64,000 nt of DNA from Kribbella pratensis (GTDB lineage: Bacteria; Actinomycetota; Actinomycetes; Propionibacteriales; Kribbellaceae): positions 678,839 through 742,838 of the forward strand of contig NZ_SODU01000004.1 of the NCBI RefSeq assembly GCF_004366075.1, in the 5' to 3' direction. The stretch's first letter is position 1, and every line of letters begins with the position of its first letter. The notes under the pieces are model-generated. The model was not told the origin of the DNA. It ran no database searches and saw nothing but the letters and a program-made list of their open reading frames with translations. Below are positions 52,523-60,949 of the stretch, one piece after another. Both the position numbers and the translations under genes were made by a program.

Positions 52523-53524
52523 ATGACGCGTACCGCCCTCGCCCCCAAGTTCACCGGGGCCGGCACCATCGAGTTCGCGGACCACGAGTACCCGGACCCC
52601 GGACCCGGGCAGCTCCTCCTCGCCGTCCAGGCCAACGCCCTCTGCGGCACCGACCGCCACCAGTACTACGACGGCTCGTCAGTCGTCCCCGGACACGAAG
52701 CCGCCGGCACCGTCCTGCAGACCGGGGACGGCACCACCACACCCGTCGGCACCCGCGGCGCCGTCTTCCTGATGGACTTCTGCGGCGAATGCCGAAGCTG
52801 CAAGTACGACGCGACCAACCAGTGCCTCGCCAAGCGTGCCGACATGGGCTTCACCCAGGACGGCGGCTACGGCCCCTACGAACTGGTCCACGAGTCCAAC
52901 TTCTTCCCGATCACCGACGACATCGAAATCGGCAACGCGACGATGCTGCTCGACGTGATGGGCACCAGCAGCCACGCCCTCGGTCGCGCAGCGCTGGTCC
53001 GGCAGGACGTCGAGAGCGTCTACATCGCCGGCGCCGGACCGATCGGGCTCGGGCTGACCGTGATGAGCAAGCTGAAGTACGACGTACCGGTGTACATCTC
53101 CGACTTCTCCCGCTGGCGGCTCGAGTTCGCGGAGTCGTTCGGCGCGATCCCGTTGCTCGCCGACGATCTCACCGCGGCCGGCCACCCTGACCTCGCGTTC
53201 GACGCGTCCGGCAAGGAGTCCGCCCGCCGCGCGGCGCTCGACATCCTCAGCCCGCGCGGCGCCCTGATATGCGTCGGCCACGGCGAATCGGTCACGCTCG
53301 ACGTGTCCGGCGACCTGATCAGCCCCGAGCGTGCTGTCCTCGGCAGCGAGTACTTCCGGTACGACGAGATGCCCGGCAACCTCGCGCTCCTCCAGGATCA
53401 TCAGGAGCTCATCGGACGCGTGATCAGCCACCGCTTCCCGGTCGCGGACATCGCCGAGGCGTTCCGCCTGTTCATGGCCGGCGAAACGGGCAAGGTCGTA
53501 GTCACCCAGGACGGTGCCTCGTGA
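52523..53524 (+). CDS. zinc-dependent alcohol/polyol dehydrogenase (MDR)
   Basis: 333 residues. GroES-like catalytic domain with NALCGTDRHQYYDGSSVVPG and HEAAGTV (zinc ligands Cys, His, Glu), structural-zinc Cys cluster (FCGECRSCKYDATNQC), and a Rossmann part SVYIAGAGPIGLGLTVM. It probably oxidises a sugar or polyol with NAD(P). The stop overlaps the GTG of the next gene by four bases (GTGA). No ribosome binding site, consistent with a leaderless start. Confidence 0.88.
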   Translation: MTRTALAPKFTGAGTIEFADHEYPDPGPGQLLLAVQANALCGTDRHQYYDGSSVVPGHEAAGTVLQTGDGTTTPVGTRGAVFLMDFCGECRSCKYDATNQCLAKRADMGFTQDGGYGPYELVHESNFFPITDDIEIGNATMLLDVMGTSSHALGRAALVRQDVESVYIAGAGPIGLGLTVMSKLKYDVPVYISDFSRWRLEFAESFGAIPLLADDLTAAGHPDLAFDASGKESARRAALDILSPRGALICVGHGESVTLDVSGDLISPERAVLGSEYFRYDEMPGNLALLQDHQELIGRVISHRFPVADIAEAFRLFMAGETGKVVVTQDGAS

Positions 53525-54486
53525 GGGTCGCGGTGGTCGGCGCCGGCGGCTGGGGCGAGCACCACGCGCGCATCTTCTCCCGGCGCGAGGACACCGACCT
53601 GGTGGCGGTCTGCGGCCGCACACCGGCCCGCACCCAGGCACGGGCCGCGATGTACGGCGCGACGCCGTACACCGATCTCGACGAGATGCTGCGCACCGAG
53701 CGCCCCGAACTCATCACGGTGTGCCTGCCGAACGAGGACCACTACGACGTCACGCTGAAGCTCGTGCGTACCGGCGTACCGCTGCTGGTCGAGAAGCCGC
53801 TCGTCTTCGACCTCGCCGAGGCGGACACGCTAATCTCCGAAGCCGGCGACCGGTTCTTCGCGATCAACTTCAACCACCGGTACGCCGAACCGGTACGACG
53901 CGCGAAGGCCCTGACCGACGCGGGCGAACTGGGCGACCTGATCTTCGCAACCTGGCGCTTCGGCGGCGAAGCGAACTACGGCCGGTCGCCGCACGCCAAT
54001 CTGATCGAGACCCAGTGCCACGGCTTCGACATGCTCGAACACCTCGTCGGCCCGATCTCCGCGGTCTCCGCGCACCTGACCGACAAGACGTACGGCGCGT
54101 TCAGCACGCTCGCGCTCGCGGTCGACTTCGAGAACCGCGCGGTCGGCACGATGCTCGGCACCTACGACTCGTCGTACGCCTACCCCGACACGCAACGCAT
54201 CGAGATCAACGGCACGAAAGGCCGCCTCGTCATCCACGACACCGTCCGCGCGCTGACGTTCTCCAAGGCCGGCGACCCGGTCGAGCAGCGCTGGCATTCG
54301 ACGTACTTCGACGACGAGGCCCGCAACTTCGGGGGCACCTTCGACCGCCACGTCGACGCGCTGCTGACCGCACTCCGCGCCGGCGACCAACCACCCGTCC
54401 ACGCCCGCGCCGGCCGACGGGCCCTCGCCCTAGCCCACGCCGCCATCCAATCCCACGAGACCGGCCGCCGGGTCAGAGTCACCTGA
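53521..54486 (+). CDS. Gfo/Idh/MocA family oxidoreductase
   Basis: 321 residues from a GTG overlapping the previous stop. NAD loop VAVVGAGGWGEHHARIF, family Lys in LLVEKPLVFD, and the second domain with NLIETQCHGFDMLEHLVGP, which includes the expected His and Asp. It is coupled with the MDR dehydrogenase, suggesting two-step oxidation of a cyclitol or sugar under control of the LacI protein at 51476. Confidence 0.9.
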   Translation: MRVAVVGAGGWGEHHARIFSRREDTDLVAVCGRTPARTQARAAMYGATPYTDLDEMLRTERPELITVCLPNEDHYDVTLKLVRTGVPLLVEKPLVFDLAEADTLISEAGDRFFAINFNHRYAEPVRRAKALTDAGELGDLIFATWRFGGEANYGRSPHANLIETQCHGFDMLEHLVGPISAVSAHLTDKTYGAFSTLALAVDFENRAVGTMLGTYDSSYAYPDTQRIEINGTKGRLVIHDTVRALTFSKAGDPVEQRWHSTYFDDEARNFGGTFDRHVDALLTALRAGDQPPVHARAGRRALALAHAAIQSHETGRRVRVT

Positions 54487-54504
54487 CATCAGTACGATCC
54501 GTTC

Positions 54505-55569
54505 ATGGACCGGACCGACGCACTCGTCGAGCGGATCTTCCGGAACGCCGGAGCCGCGCTCGAGCTCTACTCCATCTACCTCGGCGAACGCCTGGGCCTG
54601 TACCGGTCGCTCGCTGCGCAAGGCCCGGCGACGTCGGTCGAGCTGGCCGAACGCACCGGCACCAACGAGCGCTACATCCGCGAATGGCTGGAGCACCACG
54701 CAGCCAGCGGACTCGTCGACGTCGACGACGTCACCGCTGCTCCCACCGTACGGCGCTACACCCTGCCGCCCGAGCACGTGCCTGTGCTCGCTGATCCGGA
54801 CCACGTCGACTACCACGGCTACAAGGGAGTCGAGCTCGCCCGAGCGGCCCGAATGCTGCCCGACCTCGTCGAGGCGTACCGCACCGGTGACGCGCCGCCG
54901 CACCAGCCGTGGGAGCCAGAAGGACGGGCGGAGTTCAACAGGCCGACGTACCTGAACCTCCTCGGCAAACAGTGGCTGCCCGCCATTCCCGAGATCGACG
55001 AGCGACTCCGCGCCGACCCACCGGCCCGGGTCGCCGACTTCGCCTGCGGCACCGGCTGGTCGTCGATCGCGATGGCCCGGGCCTATCCGCGCATCACTGT
55101 GCACGGTCTCGACCTCGACGAGGACGCCATCGCCGCAGCAACCCGGCATGCACTCGAGGCCGGACTGAGTGACCGCGTCACCTACTCGGTCGCGAACGCC
55201 TCCGACGCCTCACAGAGCGGCCGGTTCGACCTGGTCACGGTCCTGGAGGCCCTGCACGACATACCGCGACCCGTCGACGCGCTGCGGAGCGCGCGGCAGC
55301 TGCTGGCGCCAGGCGGTTCGGTGCTGATCCTCGACGAACTGGTCGAGGACGAGTTCACCGCCCCGGCCTCGGAGCTCGAGCGGTACCACTACGGCTGGAG
55401 CCTGATGTCCTGCCTGCCGGATGCGATGGGCGATCCGGAGTCGGCCGCGACCGGTGCGGTGATGCGGCCGGCGACACTCCGCCGGTACGCCACCGAGGCA
55501 GGATTCCGGGAGGTGCAGATCCTCCCGTTCCACACCTCGCTGTTCCGCTTCTACCGACTCATCCCGTGA
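54505..55569 (+). CDS. SAM-dependent methyltransferase with winged-helix N-domain
   Basis: 354 residues. The N-terminal part (VELAERTGTNERYIREWLEH) resembles a winged-helix dimerisation domain as in O-methyltransferases, and the C-domain has the SAM loop VADFACGTGWSSIAMARAYP, then VHGLDLDEDAIAAA and DLVTVLEALHDIPRPVDALR. Substrate unknown. It is 18 bases after the Gfo/Idh gene and converges with the sigma-factor gene, overlapping its end by 11 bases. Confidence 0.85.
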   Translation: MDRTDALVERIFRNAGAALELYSIYLGERLGLYRSLAAQGPATSVELAERTGTNERYIREWLEHHAASGLVDVDDVTAAPTVRRYTLPPEHVPVLADPDHVDYHGYKGVELARAARMLPDLVEAYRTGDAPPHQPWEPEGRAEFNRPTYLNLLGKQWLPAIPEIDERLRADPPARVADFACGTGWSSIAMARAYPRITVHGLDLDEDAIAAATRHALEAGLSDRVTYSVANASDASQSGRFDLVTVLEALHDIPRPVDALRSARQLLAPGGSVLILDELVEDEFTAPASELERYHYGWSLMSCLPDAMGDPESAATGAVMRPATLRRYATEAGFREVQILPFHTSLFRFYRLIP

Positions 55570-56803
55570 GCGCGTCGGCCTTCGCCTGTAGGTAGCGCTG
55601 TTCCGGGAGGCTCGTCGTACGGCGGGCTGCGGCCAGATAATGCTCGTGCGCCTTGGCCGGGTCCCCCGCGCGCTCGTACAGGTGCGCGCGGACCGCGTCC
55701 AGCCGATGGGTCTCGGTGATGTTCTTGTCGTCCTCGAGGGTCGCCAGCAGGTCGAGACCCGCCTGGGGACCCTCGACCTGGGCGAGCGCGATCGCGCGGT
55801 TGAGCGTCACCATCGGGTTCGGCGCGAGCTTCTCGAGCAGCAGGTACAGCGCGAGGATCTGCCGCCAGTCGGTCTCGTCCGCGCTCGGCGCCTCCGCATG
55901 GACGGCGGCGATCGCGGCCTGCAACTGGTACGACCCGACCGCGCCCTGCTGCAGCGTGTGCAGGATCAGGTCGGCGCCTTCGGTGATCTGCGCGCGGTCC
56001 CACAACGACCGGTCCTGCTCGTCGATCGGCACCAGGCCGCCGTCCGCGGTCGTCCGCGCGGCCCGGCGCGAGTCGGTCAGCAGCATCAACGCCAGCAGGC
56101 CCGCGACCTCACCGCCGTCGGGCAGCGCGGCTCGCAGCATCCGCGTCAGCCGGATCGCTTCCGCCGTCAGCTCGACCCGTTGCAGGTCCTCGCCTGAGCT
56201 GGCCGTGTAGCCCTCGTTGAAGATCAGGTACAGCACCTGCAGTACGACGCGCAGCCGGTCCGCCCGCTCCGACTCGGGCGGCATCACGAACCGGCTGCCG
56301 GCCGCCTTGATGCTCTTCTTCGCCCGGCTGATCCGCGGCGCCATCGTCGCCTCCGGCACCATGAACGCGCGCGCGATCTCCGCGGTGGTCAGACCGCCGA
56401 CCGCCCGCAGCGTCAACGCGACCTGCGAGGCCGGCGTCACGGCTGGGTGGCAGCACAGGAACAGCAAGGTCAACGTGTCGTCGGTGTCCGGTGCCTCGTC
56501 CACATCGGCACCCGGCGAAACGAGCTCCTCGGGCCCGGCCATCGCCGCGACGTTGTCCTCGCGCCGCCGGCGCGCGTTCTCGCTCCGGAAGGCATCGGTG
56601 AGCCGCCGCGTCGCGACCGTGATCAGCCAGCCCCGCGGATTCGCCGGTACGCCGTCCACCGGCCACTGCGTCGCCGCCGCCAGCAACGCCTCCTGTACGG
56701 CGTCCTCACACAGGTCGAACTGCCCGTGCCGCCGAGCCAGAAAACCCAGCACCTGCGGCGCGAGCTCCCGCAGCAGCCCCTCCACACTCACCCGCTCGTC
56801 CAC
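55559..56803 (-). CDS. ECF sigma factor with C-terminal DUF6596/TPR-like extension
   Basis: 414 residues from a GTG with AGGGG upstream. Sigma regions 2 and 4 (RGWLITVATRRLTDAFRSEN and GLTTAEIARAFMVPEATMAP) in the first 170 residues, then about 240 residues of helical repeats (LYLIFNEGYTASSGEDLQRV, LALYLLLEKLAPNPMVTLNR). This build is typical of ECF42-type sigma factors, which usually neighbour a DGPF/YCII protein. None is next to it here. Confidence 0.88.
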   Translation of the reverse strand: MDERVSVEGLLRELAPQVLGFLARRHGQFDLCEDAVQEALLAAATQWPVDGVPANPRGWLITVATRRLTDAFRSENARRRREDNVAAMAGPEELVSPGADVDEAPDTDDTLTLLFLCCHPAVTPASQVALTLRAVGGLTTAEIARAFMVPEATMAPRISRAKKSIKAAGSRFVMPPESERADRLRVVLQVLYLIFNEGYTASSGEDLQRVELTAEAIRLTRMLRAALPDGGEVAGLLALMLLTDSRRAARTTADGGLVPIDEQDRSLWDRAQITEGADLILHTLQQGAVGSYQLQAAIAAVHAEAPSADETDWRQILALYLLLEKLAPNPMVTLNRAIALAQVEGPQAGLDLLATLEDDKNITETHRLDAVRAHLYERAGDPAKAHEHYLAAARRTTSLPEQRYLQAKADALTG

Positions 56804-56926
56804 CCCCTGTACCCTACGCGTCGATCTGCAGCACGACAGTACGTATACGCCCACTACGCCGGATCGGCGGACCCGCTGAGCGTGAGGGCCGCCGCGCCGA
56901 GCGGACACCTCCTGTCGAGCTGCCGA

Positions 56927-57334
56927 TCAGCTGAACGACCAGCCCGACCAGGCGTCGGCTCGGATCGCGATCACCGGGCCTTGCGGCGGGTCGGCGTCGT
57001 ACTGGGGGTACTTGGCCACCAGCAACTCGACCGCCGCCGGGTGCTCGGGCACCACGTGCGCGGACCCGTCGACCCGGACCCACCACAGGTGCGTCCAGTC
57101 CTCGTCGTACTCGTCCACCAGCACGGCGACCTGCTCGTGAGCGGCGATGTTCCGCAGCCGCTTCAGGGCGGTCGTCGACTTCGGCTTCTGATCGATCGCG
57201 ATGAACAGTTCGTCGCCATGGACGACGTACGTCACCGGCACAATGTGCGGTCGCAGGTCCACGCCCACAGTCGCCAGCCGCCCCACCCGAGCCGCCGCCA
57301 CCCGAGCCCTACATGCCCCTTCGTCAAGTCTCAC
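56927..57334 (-). CDS. PPOX-class F420-dependent oxidoreductase
   Basis: 135 residues from a GTG overlapping the previous stop (GTGA). Split beta-barrel fold of the flavin/deazaflavin reductase group: ARVGRLATVGVDLRPHIVPV with the Arg-rich loop, then KPKSTTALKRLRNIAAHEQV and VDEYDEDWTHLWWVRVDG. It probably uses coenzyme F420. Last gene of the long minus-strand operon. Substrate unknown. Confidence 0.85.
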   Translation of the reverse strand: MRLDEGACRARVAAARVGRLATVGVDLRPHIVPVTYVVHGDELFIAIDQKPKSTTALKRLRNIAAHEQVAVLVDEYDEDWTHLWWVRVDGSAHVVPEHPAAVELLVAKYPQYDADPPQGPVIAIRADAWSGWSFS

Positions 57335-58923
57335 CGTTGGAGGTGGCGGAGGGTGGCGGTGGGGAGTTTGCGGGTCAGGGGGCCCAGGAGGGAGGCGTCG
57401 CGGAGGGCGGTTCGGGCGGCCAGGTGGCCGCAGGCTCCGTGGACGCCGCCACCGGGATGGATGGCGGAGCTGCCCAGGTACAGGCCGTCGACGAAGGTGC
57501 GGGCGCTGCCGAGGCCGATCGTCGGGCGGAAGATCAGTTGCTGGTGGAGCTGCATCGTGCCGCCGCCGACCGCGCCGAGCCCGAGCGCGGCGTTCCCCGA
57601 CTCCAGCGTGGACGGACGCTGCAGATCGCGGTCGATGACCAGATCGCCGAAGCCGGGGGCGAACCGCTCGATCGCACGTTCCATCCGGCCGGCCAGCTTC
57701 TCCGCCGAGGCGTCGTCGGCGATGCCGCGCGGCAGGTGCGCGTACGCCCAGACGGCCTCGGTTCCGTCCGGCGACCGGGTCGGATCCGACTTCGTGGTCT
57801 GGCCGATCAACAGGAACGGCTGCGACGGCACCCGCCCGGTGTCGAGATCGGCGGACAGGTGCACGAGGTCGTCGGCCGTCCCGCCGAGATGCACCACGCC
57901 GGCCGACCGCGCCTCGGGAGCCAGCCACGGGATCGGGCCGTTCAGCCGGAAGTTCAGCTTGACCGTCGGGTAGTCCCACTCGAACCGGTCGTCCAGATCC
58001 CGCCGCAGCCCGCCCGGGATGAGGGCCTGCGGCAACAACTCGCCGTACAGCACCGGCGCGGAGGTGTCCGCGACGACGGCGCGTTCGACGAGCACGGTCT
58101 CGCCGGAGGCGGTGCGTACGGCGGTCACTCGGCCCGCGGACACCTCGAGACCGGTCACCGGCGTGCCCGGGACCAGCAACGCACCCGCGCGCTCGGCCCG
58201 TCGTACCATCGCGCCGGAGAACGCGGAGGATCCGCCGGCCACGACCGGGAAGCCGACGTCCTGAGCCAGCATCGCGAGCAGCCAGCCCATCGTCCCGCTG
58301 ACGGCGCCCGACAGCGGCGCGTCCGCGTGCAGCGAGTTCCCGGCGATGATCGCCGGGCCCTGCCGCCCGTCGAACAGCTCCTGGCCCATCCGGTGCATCG
58401 GCATCGCCATGAACCGCGCGAACCGCAGCAGCTCCCCCGCCGAACCGAGCTTCCGGGCCAGCTTCACCCCCGGCCCGATCGGCGGCCAGGTAGTGAGCAG
58501 CGCCTTCAGCAACGGCTCCCGGATCGACACGTACTGCTGATACAGGCGCACCCACGCGTCACCGTCGCCCGGGTGCTCGGCGCCGATCGACTTCGCGGTG
58601 TCCTCCGGATCCGGGTGGATCGCGGCCGCGGCACCGTCGGAGTCGAGCAGATGGACGAGCGGGAGCGGCGCATGCGCCCATTTCAGGCCGAACTTCTCGA
58701 GTTCCAGCGCCCGGAGCACCGGTGACGCGACCCCGAGCGGGTAGTTCGAACTGAAACGATCGCTGATCCAGCCGCCGTCCTCGGTCGAGCGGACAGCACC
58801 GCCGAACGTGTCGGCGGCTTCCAGCACCAGCACGTCCCAGCCGGCATCGGCGAGCGTGATCGCGCTCACCAGCCCGTTCGGCCCCGAACCGATCACCACG
58901 GCATCAACACTGCGCGGCAGCAT
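57331..58923 (-). CDS. phytoene-desaturase-like FAD oxidoreductase
   Basis: 530 residues. FAD loop VDAVVIGSGPNGLVSAITLA and VLVLEAADTFGGAVRS at the N-terminus, and a C-terminal FAD-contacting segment GLYLGSSAIHPGGGVHGACG. The fold covers carotenoid and retinol desaturases and other amine- or C-H oxidising enzymes, and the neighbourhood shows no carotenoid genes, so the substrate is open. It starts ten bases after the CitE-like gene. Confidence 0.87.
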   Translation of the reverse strand: MLPRSVDAVVIGSGPNGLVSAITLADAGWDVLVLEAADTFGGAVRSTEDGGWISDRFSSNYPLGVASPVLRALELEKFGLKWAHAPLPLVHLLDSDGAAAAIHPDPEDTAKSIGAEHPGDGDAWVRLYQQYVSIREPLLKALLTTWPPIGPGVKLARKLGSAGELLRFARFMAMPMHRMGQELFDGRQGPAIIAGNSLHADAPLSGAVSGTMGWLLAMLAQDVGFPVVAGGSSAFSGAMVRRAERAGALLVPGTPVTGLEVSAGRVTAVRTASGETVLVERAVVADTSAPVLYGELLPQALIPGGLRRDLDDRFEWDYPTVKLNFRLNGPIPWLAPEARSAGVVHLGGTADDLVHLSADLDTGRVPSQPFLLIGQTTKSDPTRSPDGTEAVWAYAHLPRGIADDASAEKLAGRMERAIERFAPGFGDLVIDRDLQRPSTLESGNAALGLGAVGGGTMQLHQQLIFRPTIGLGSARTFVDGLYLGSSAIHPGGGVHGACGHLAARTALRDASLLGPLTRKLPTATLRHLQR

Positions 58924-58932
58924 AACTTGAGC

Positions 58933-59760
58933 CTAACTTGACCGGGCTTCGATCTCTCGCATGAGGGTGGTGAGCTCGCGGGCGCGGCCGATCATGGCGG
59001 GGTCGACCATGCGCCCGTCGGGGAGCACGATCACGCCCCCGTGGGCGACGTCCGCCTTCTCGACGGCGGCCAGCAGCGCCTCCGCCTCGGCGACCTGGAG
59101 AGGCGACGGGGTGAACGCCTCGACGATCGTGGCGAGCTGCCGCGGGTGGATCGCCGTACGGCCGACGAATCCGAGCGCGCGGCCTTCCTCCGACGTACGC
59201 CGGAGACCGTCCAGGTCCTGCACGTTCGGGTAGACCGACATCATCGGGGCGCCGAGGCCCGCGGCCCGTGACGCCGACACGAGCCGGCCGCGCGCCCAGG
59301 CAAGACCCTCAGGGCCGTCCACCCCGAGCGCACTGGACAGGTCCGCCTCACCGAGCGCGACCGCGACGACGCGCGGGTCCGCGGTGGCGATCTCGAACGC
59401 GCGCTCGAGACCCAGCGGCGACTCGATCAGCGCGGTGATCCTTGCCGACGGCACCTTTTCCAGGACCGCCTGCACATCGGCCGCACTCTCGACCTTCGGC
59501 AACCGGATCCGCACCCCGGGTACGGCGGAGATCGCCGCCAGGTCGTCCGCGATCCACGGCGTGCCGAGCGCATTCACGCGGACCTCCACCGGCCCGTGGG
59601 AGTTCACCGCGATCCAGGCCACCGCCCAGCCGCGTGCGTCCGCCTTGTCGGCGACCGGTACCGCGTCCTCGAGATCGAACACCACCAGATCGGGGCCCGC
59701 GGCAACAGCCTTCGCGAACCGGTCCGGCCGGTTGGCCGGAACATACAGTGCCGTCAGCAC
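58933..59760 (-). CDS. HpcH/HpaI-family CoA ester lyase (CitE-like)
   Basis: 275 residues from a GTG just past the stop of the CaiB gene. TIM barrel with LTALYVPANRPDRFAKAVAA, DLVVFDLEDAVPVADKADAR (metal Asp/Glu), and ITALIESPLGLERAFEIATA. Members cleave citramalyl-CoA, malyl-CoA or similar. Paired with a CoA-transferase it would activate and split a C4-C6 hydroxy acid. Confidence 0.88.
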   Translation of the reverse strand: MLTALYVPANRPDRFAKAVAAGPDLVVFDLEDAVPVADKADARGWAVAWIAVNSHGPVEVRVNALGTPWIADDLAAISAVPGVRIRLPKVESAADVQAVLEKVPSARITALIESPLGLERAFEIATADPRVVAVALGEADLSSALGVDGPEGLAWARGRLVSASRAAGLGAPMMSVYPNVQDLDGLRRTSEEGRALGFVGRTAIHPRQLATIVEAFTPSPLQVAEAEALLAAVEKADVAHGGVIVLPDGRMVDPAMIGRARELTTLMREIEARSS

Positions 59761-59761
59761 T

Positions 59762-60949
59762 TCACACCACTCCAGCCGCGCGCAGGGCCGCCAGCTGATC
59801 CGGCGTGACACCGATCTCGGCGAGCACCTCGTCGGTGTTCGCGCCGTGCGGCCGGCCCGCCCACTTGATCGCCCCCGGCGACTCCGACAGCCGGAACAGC
59901 ACGTTCTGCATCTGCACCGGTCCGTCGAGCTCGTCGTCGTCCACGCTGACGATCGTCCCGAGCGCGGCGTACTGCGGATCGGTCATGATGCCGCGGATGT
60001 CGTGCACCGGCCCGACCGCGGCCTCGGCCTTCTCGAATTCCTCCATCACGAGCTCCAGCGGCCGCGCCGCGATCCACGAGCCGACCGCGTCGTCGAGTTC
60101 GTCGGCGTGCTGGGCCCGCTCCCGCCCGGTCGCGAACCACGGCTGCGCGACCAGGTCCGGGCGCCCGACCAGGGTCACCACCCGCTCGGCGATGCTCTGC
60201 GAGCTCGTCGACACGGCCACCCATCGGCCGTCAAGAGTCTTGTACACGTTCCGCGGGGCGTTGTTCGACGACCGGTTCCCGAGCCGCGGCTGCACGTACC
60301 CGGTCTGCTGGTACGCCGTGATGCCGCCGCCGAGCATCATCAGGATCGGTTCGATGATCGCCATGTCGATCACCTGCCCCGCCCCGGACCTATCGCGCTC
60401 GCGCAGCGCCACCAGGACGGCGTACGCCGTGGCGAGCGCGGTGATCCCGTCCGCGAGTCCGAACGGCGGCAGTGTCGGCGGCCCGTCCGGCTCGCCCGTG
60501 ACCGCCGCGAATCCACTCATCGCCTCGGCCAATGAGCCGAACCCGGGACGCCGCGACCACGGCCCGACCTGCCCGAACGCCGTCACCCGCGCGATCACCA
60601 GCCGCGGGTTCGCCTCGAGCAACACGTCGGGCCCGAGCCCCCACCGCTCCAGCGTGCCGGGCCGGAAGTTCTCGACGAGCACATCATGCGACTTGACCAG
60701 ATCGAGGAACACGTCCCGGCCGCGGGACAGGTCCAGCGTCGCGAGCCGCTTGTTCCGGCCGAGGGTCTTGAACCAGAGCCCGACGCCGTCCTTCGAGGCG
60801 CCGTGCGTGCGCGCGGCATCGGGCCGGGACGGGTGCTCGATCTTCGTGACGTCGGCGCCGAAGTCGCCGAGGAAGGTCGCCGCCAGCGGTCCCGCGAACA
60901 GCGTCGCCGCCTCCAGCACCTTCACCCCGTCGAGCGGAGCAGTTCTCAT
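59762..60949 (-). CDS. CaiB/BaiF-family CoA-transferase
   Basis: 395 residues. Start LDGVKVLEAATLFAGPLAAT, DFGADVTKIEHPSRPDAART, and the catalytic-type Asp region (ENFRPGTLERWGLGPD in family register). It moves CoA between carboxylic acids without covalent acyl exchange. ATG overlaps the stop of the upstream fusion gene by four bases (ATGA). Together with the CitE-like lyase it suggests a dicarboxylate- or branched-acid pathway. Confidence 0.9.
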   Translation of the reverse strand: MRTAPLDGVKVLEAATLFAGPLAATFLGDFGADVTKIEHPSRPDAARTHGASKDGVGLWFKTLGRNKRLATLDLSRGRDVFLDLVKSHDVLVENFRPGTLERWGLGPDVLLEANPRLVIARVTAFGQVGPWSRRPGFGSLAEAMSGFAAVTGEPDGPPTLPPFGLADGITALATAYAVLVALRERDRSGAGQVIDMAIIEPILMMLGGGITAYQQTGYVQPRLGNRSSNNAPRNVYKTLDGRWVAVSTSSQSIAERVVTLVGRPDLVAQPWFATGRERAQHADELDDAVGSWIAARPLELVMEEFEKAEAAVGPVHDIRGIMTDPQYAALGTIVSVDDDELDGPVQMQNVLFRLSESPGAIKWAGRPHGANTDEVLAEIGVTPDQLAALRAAGVV

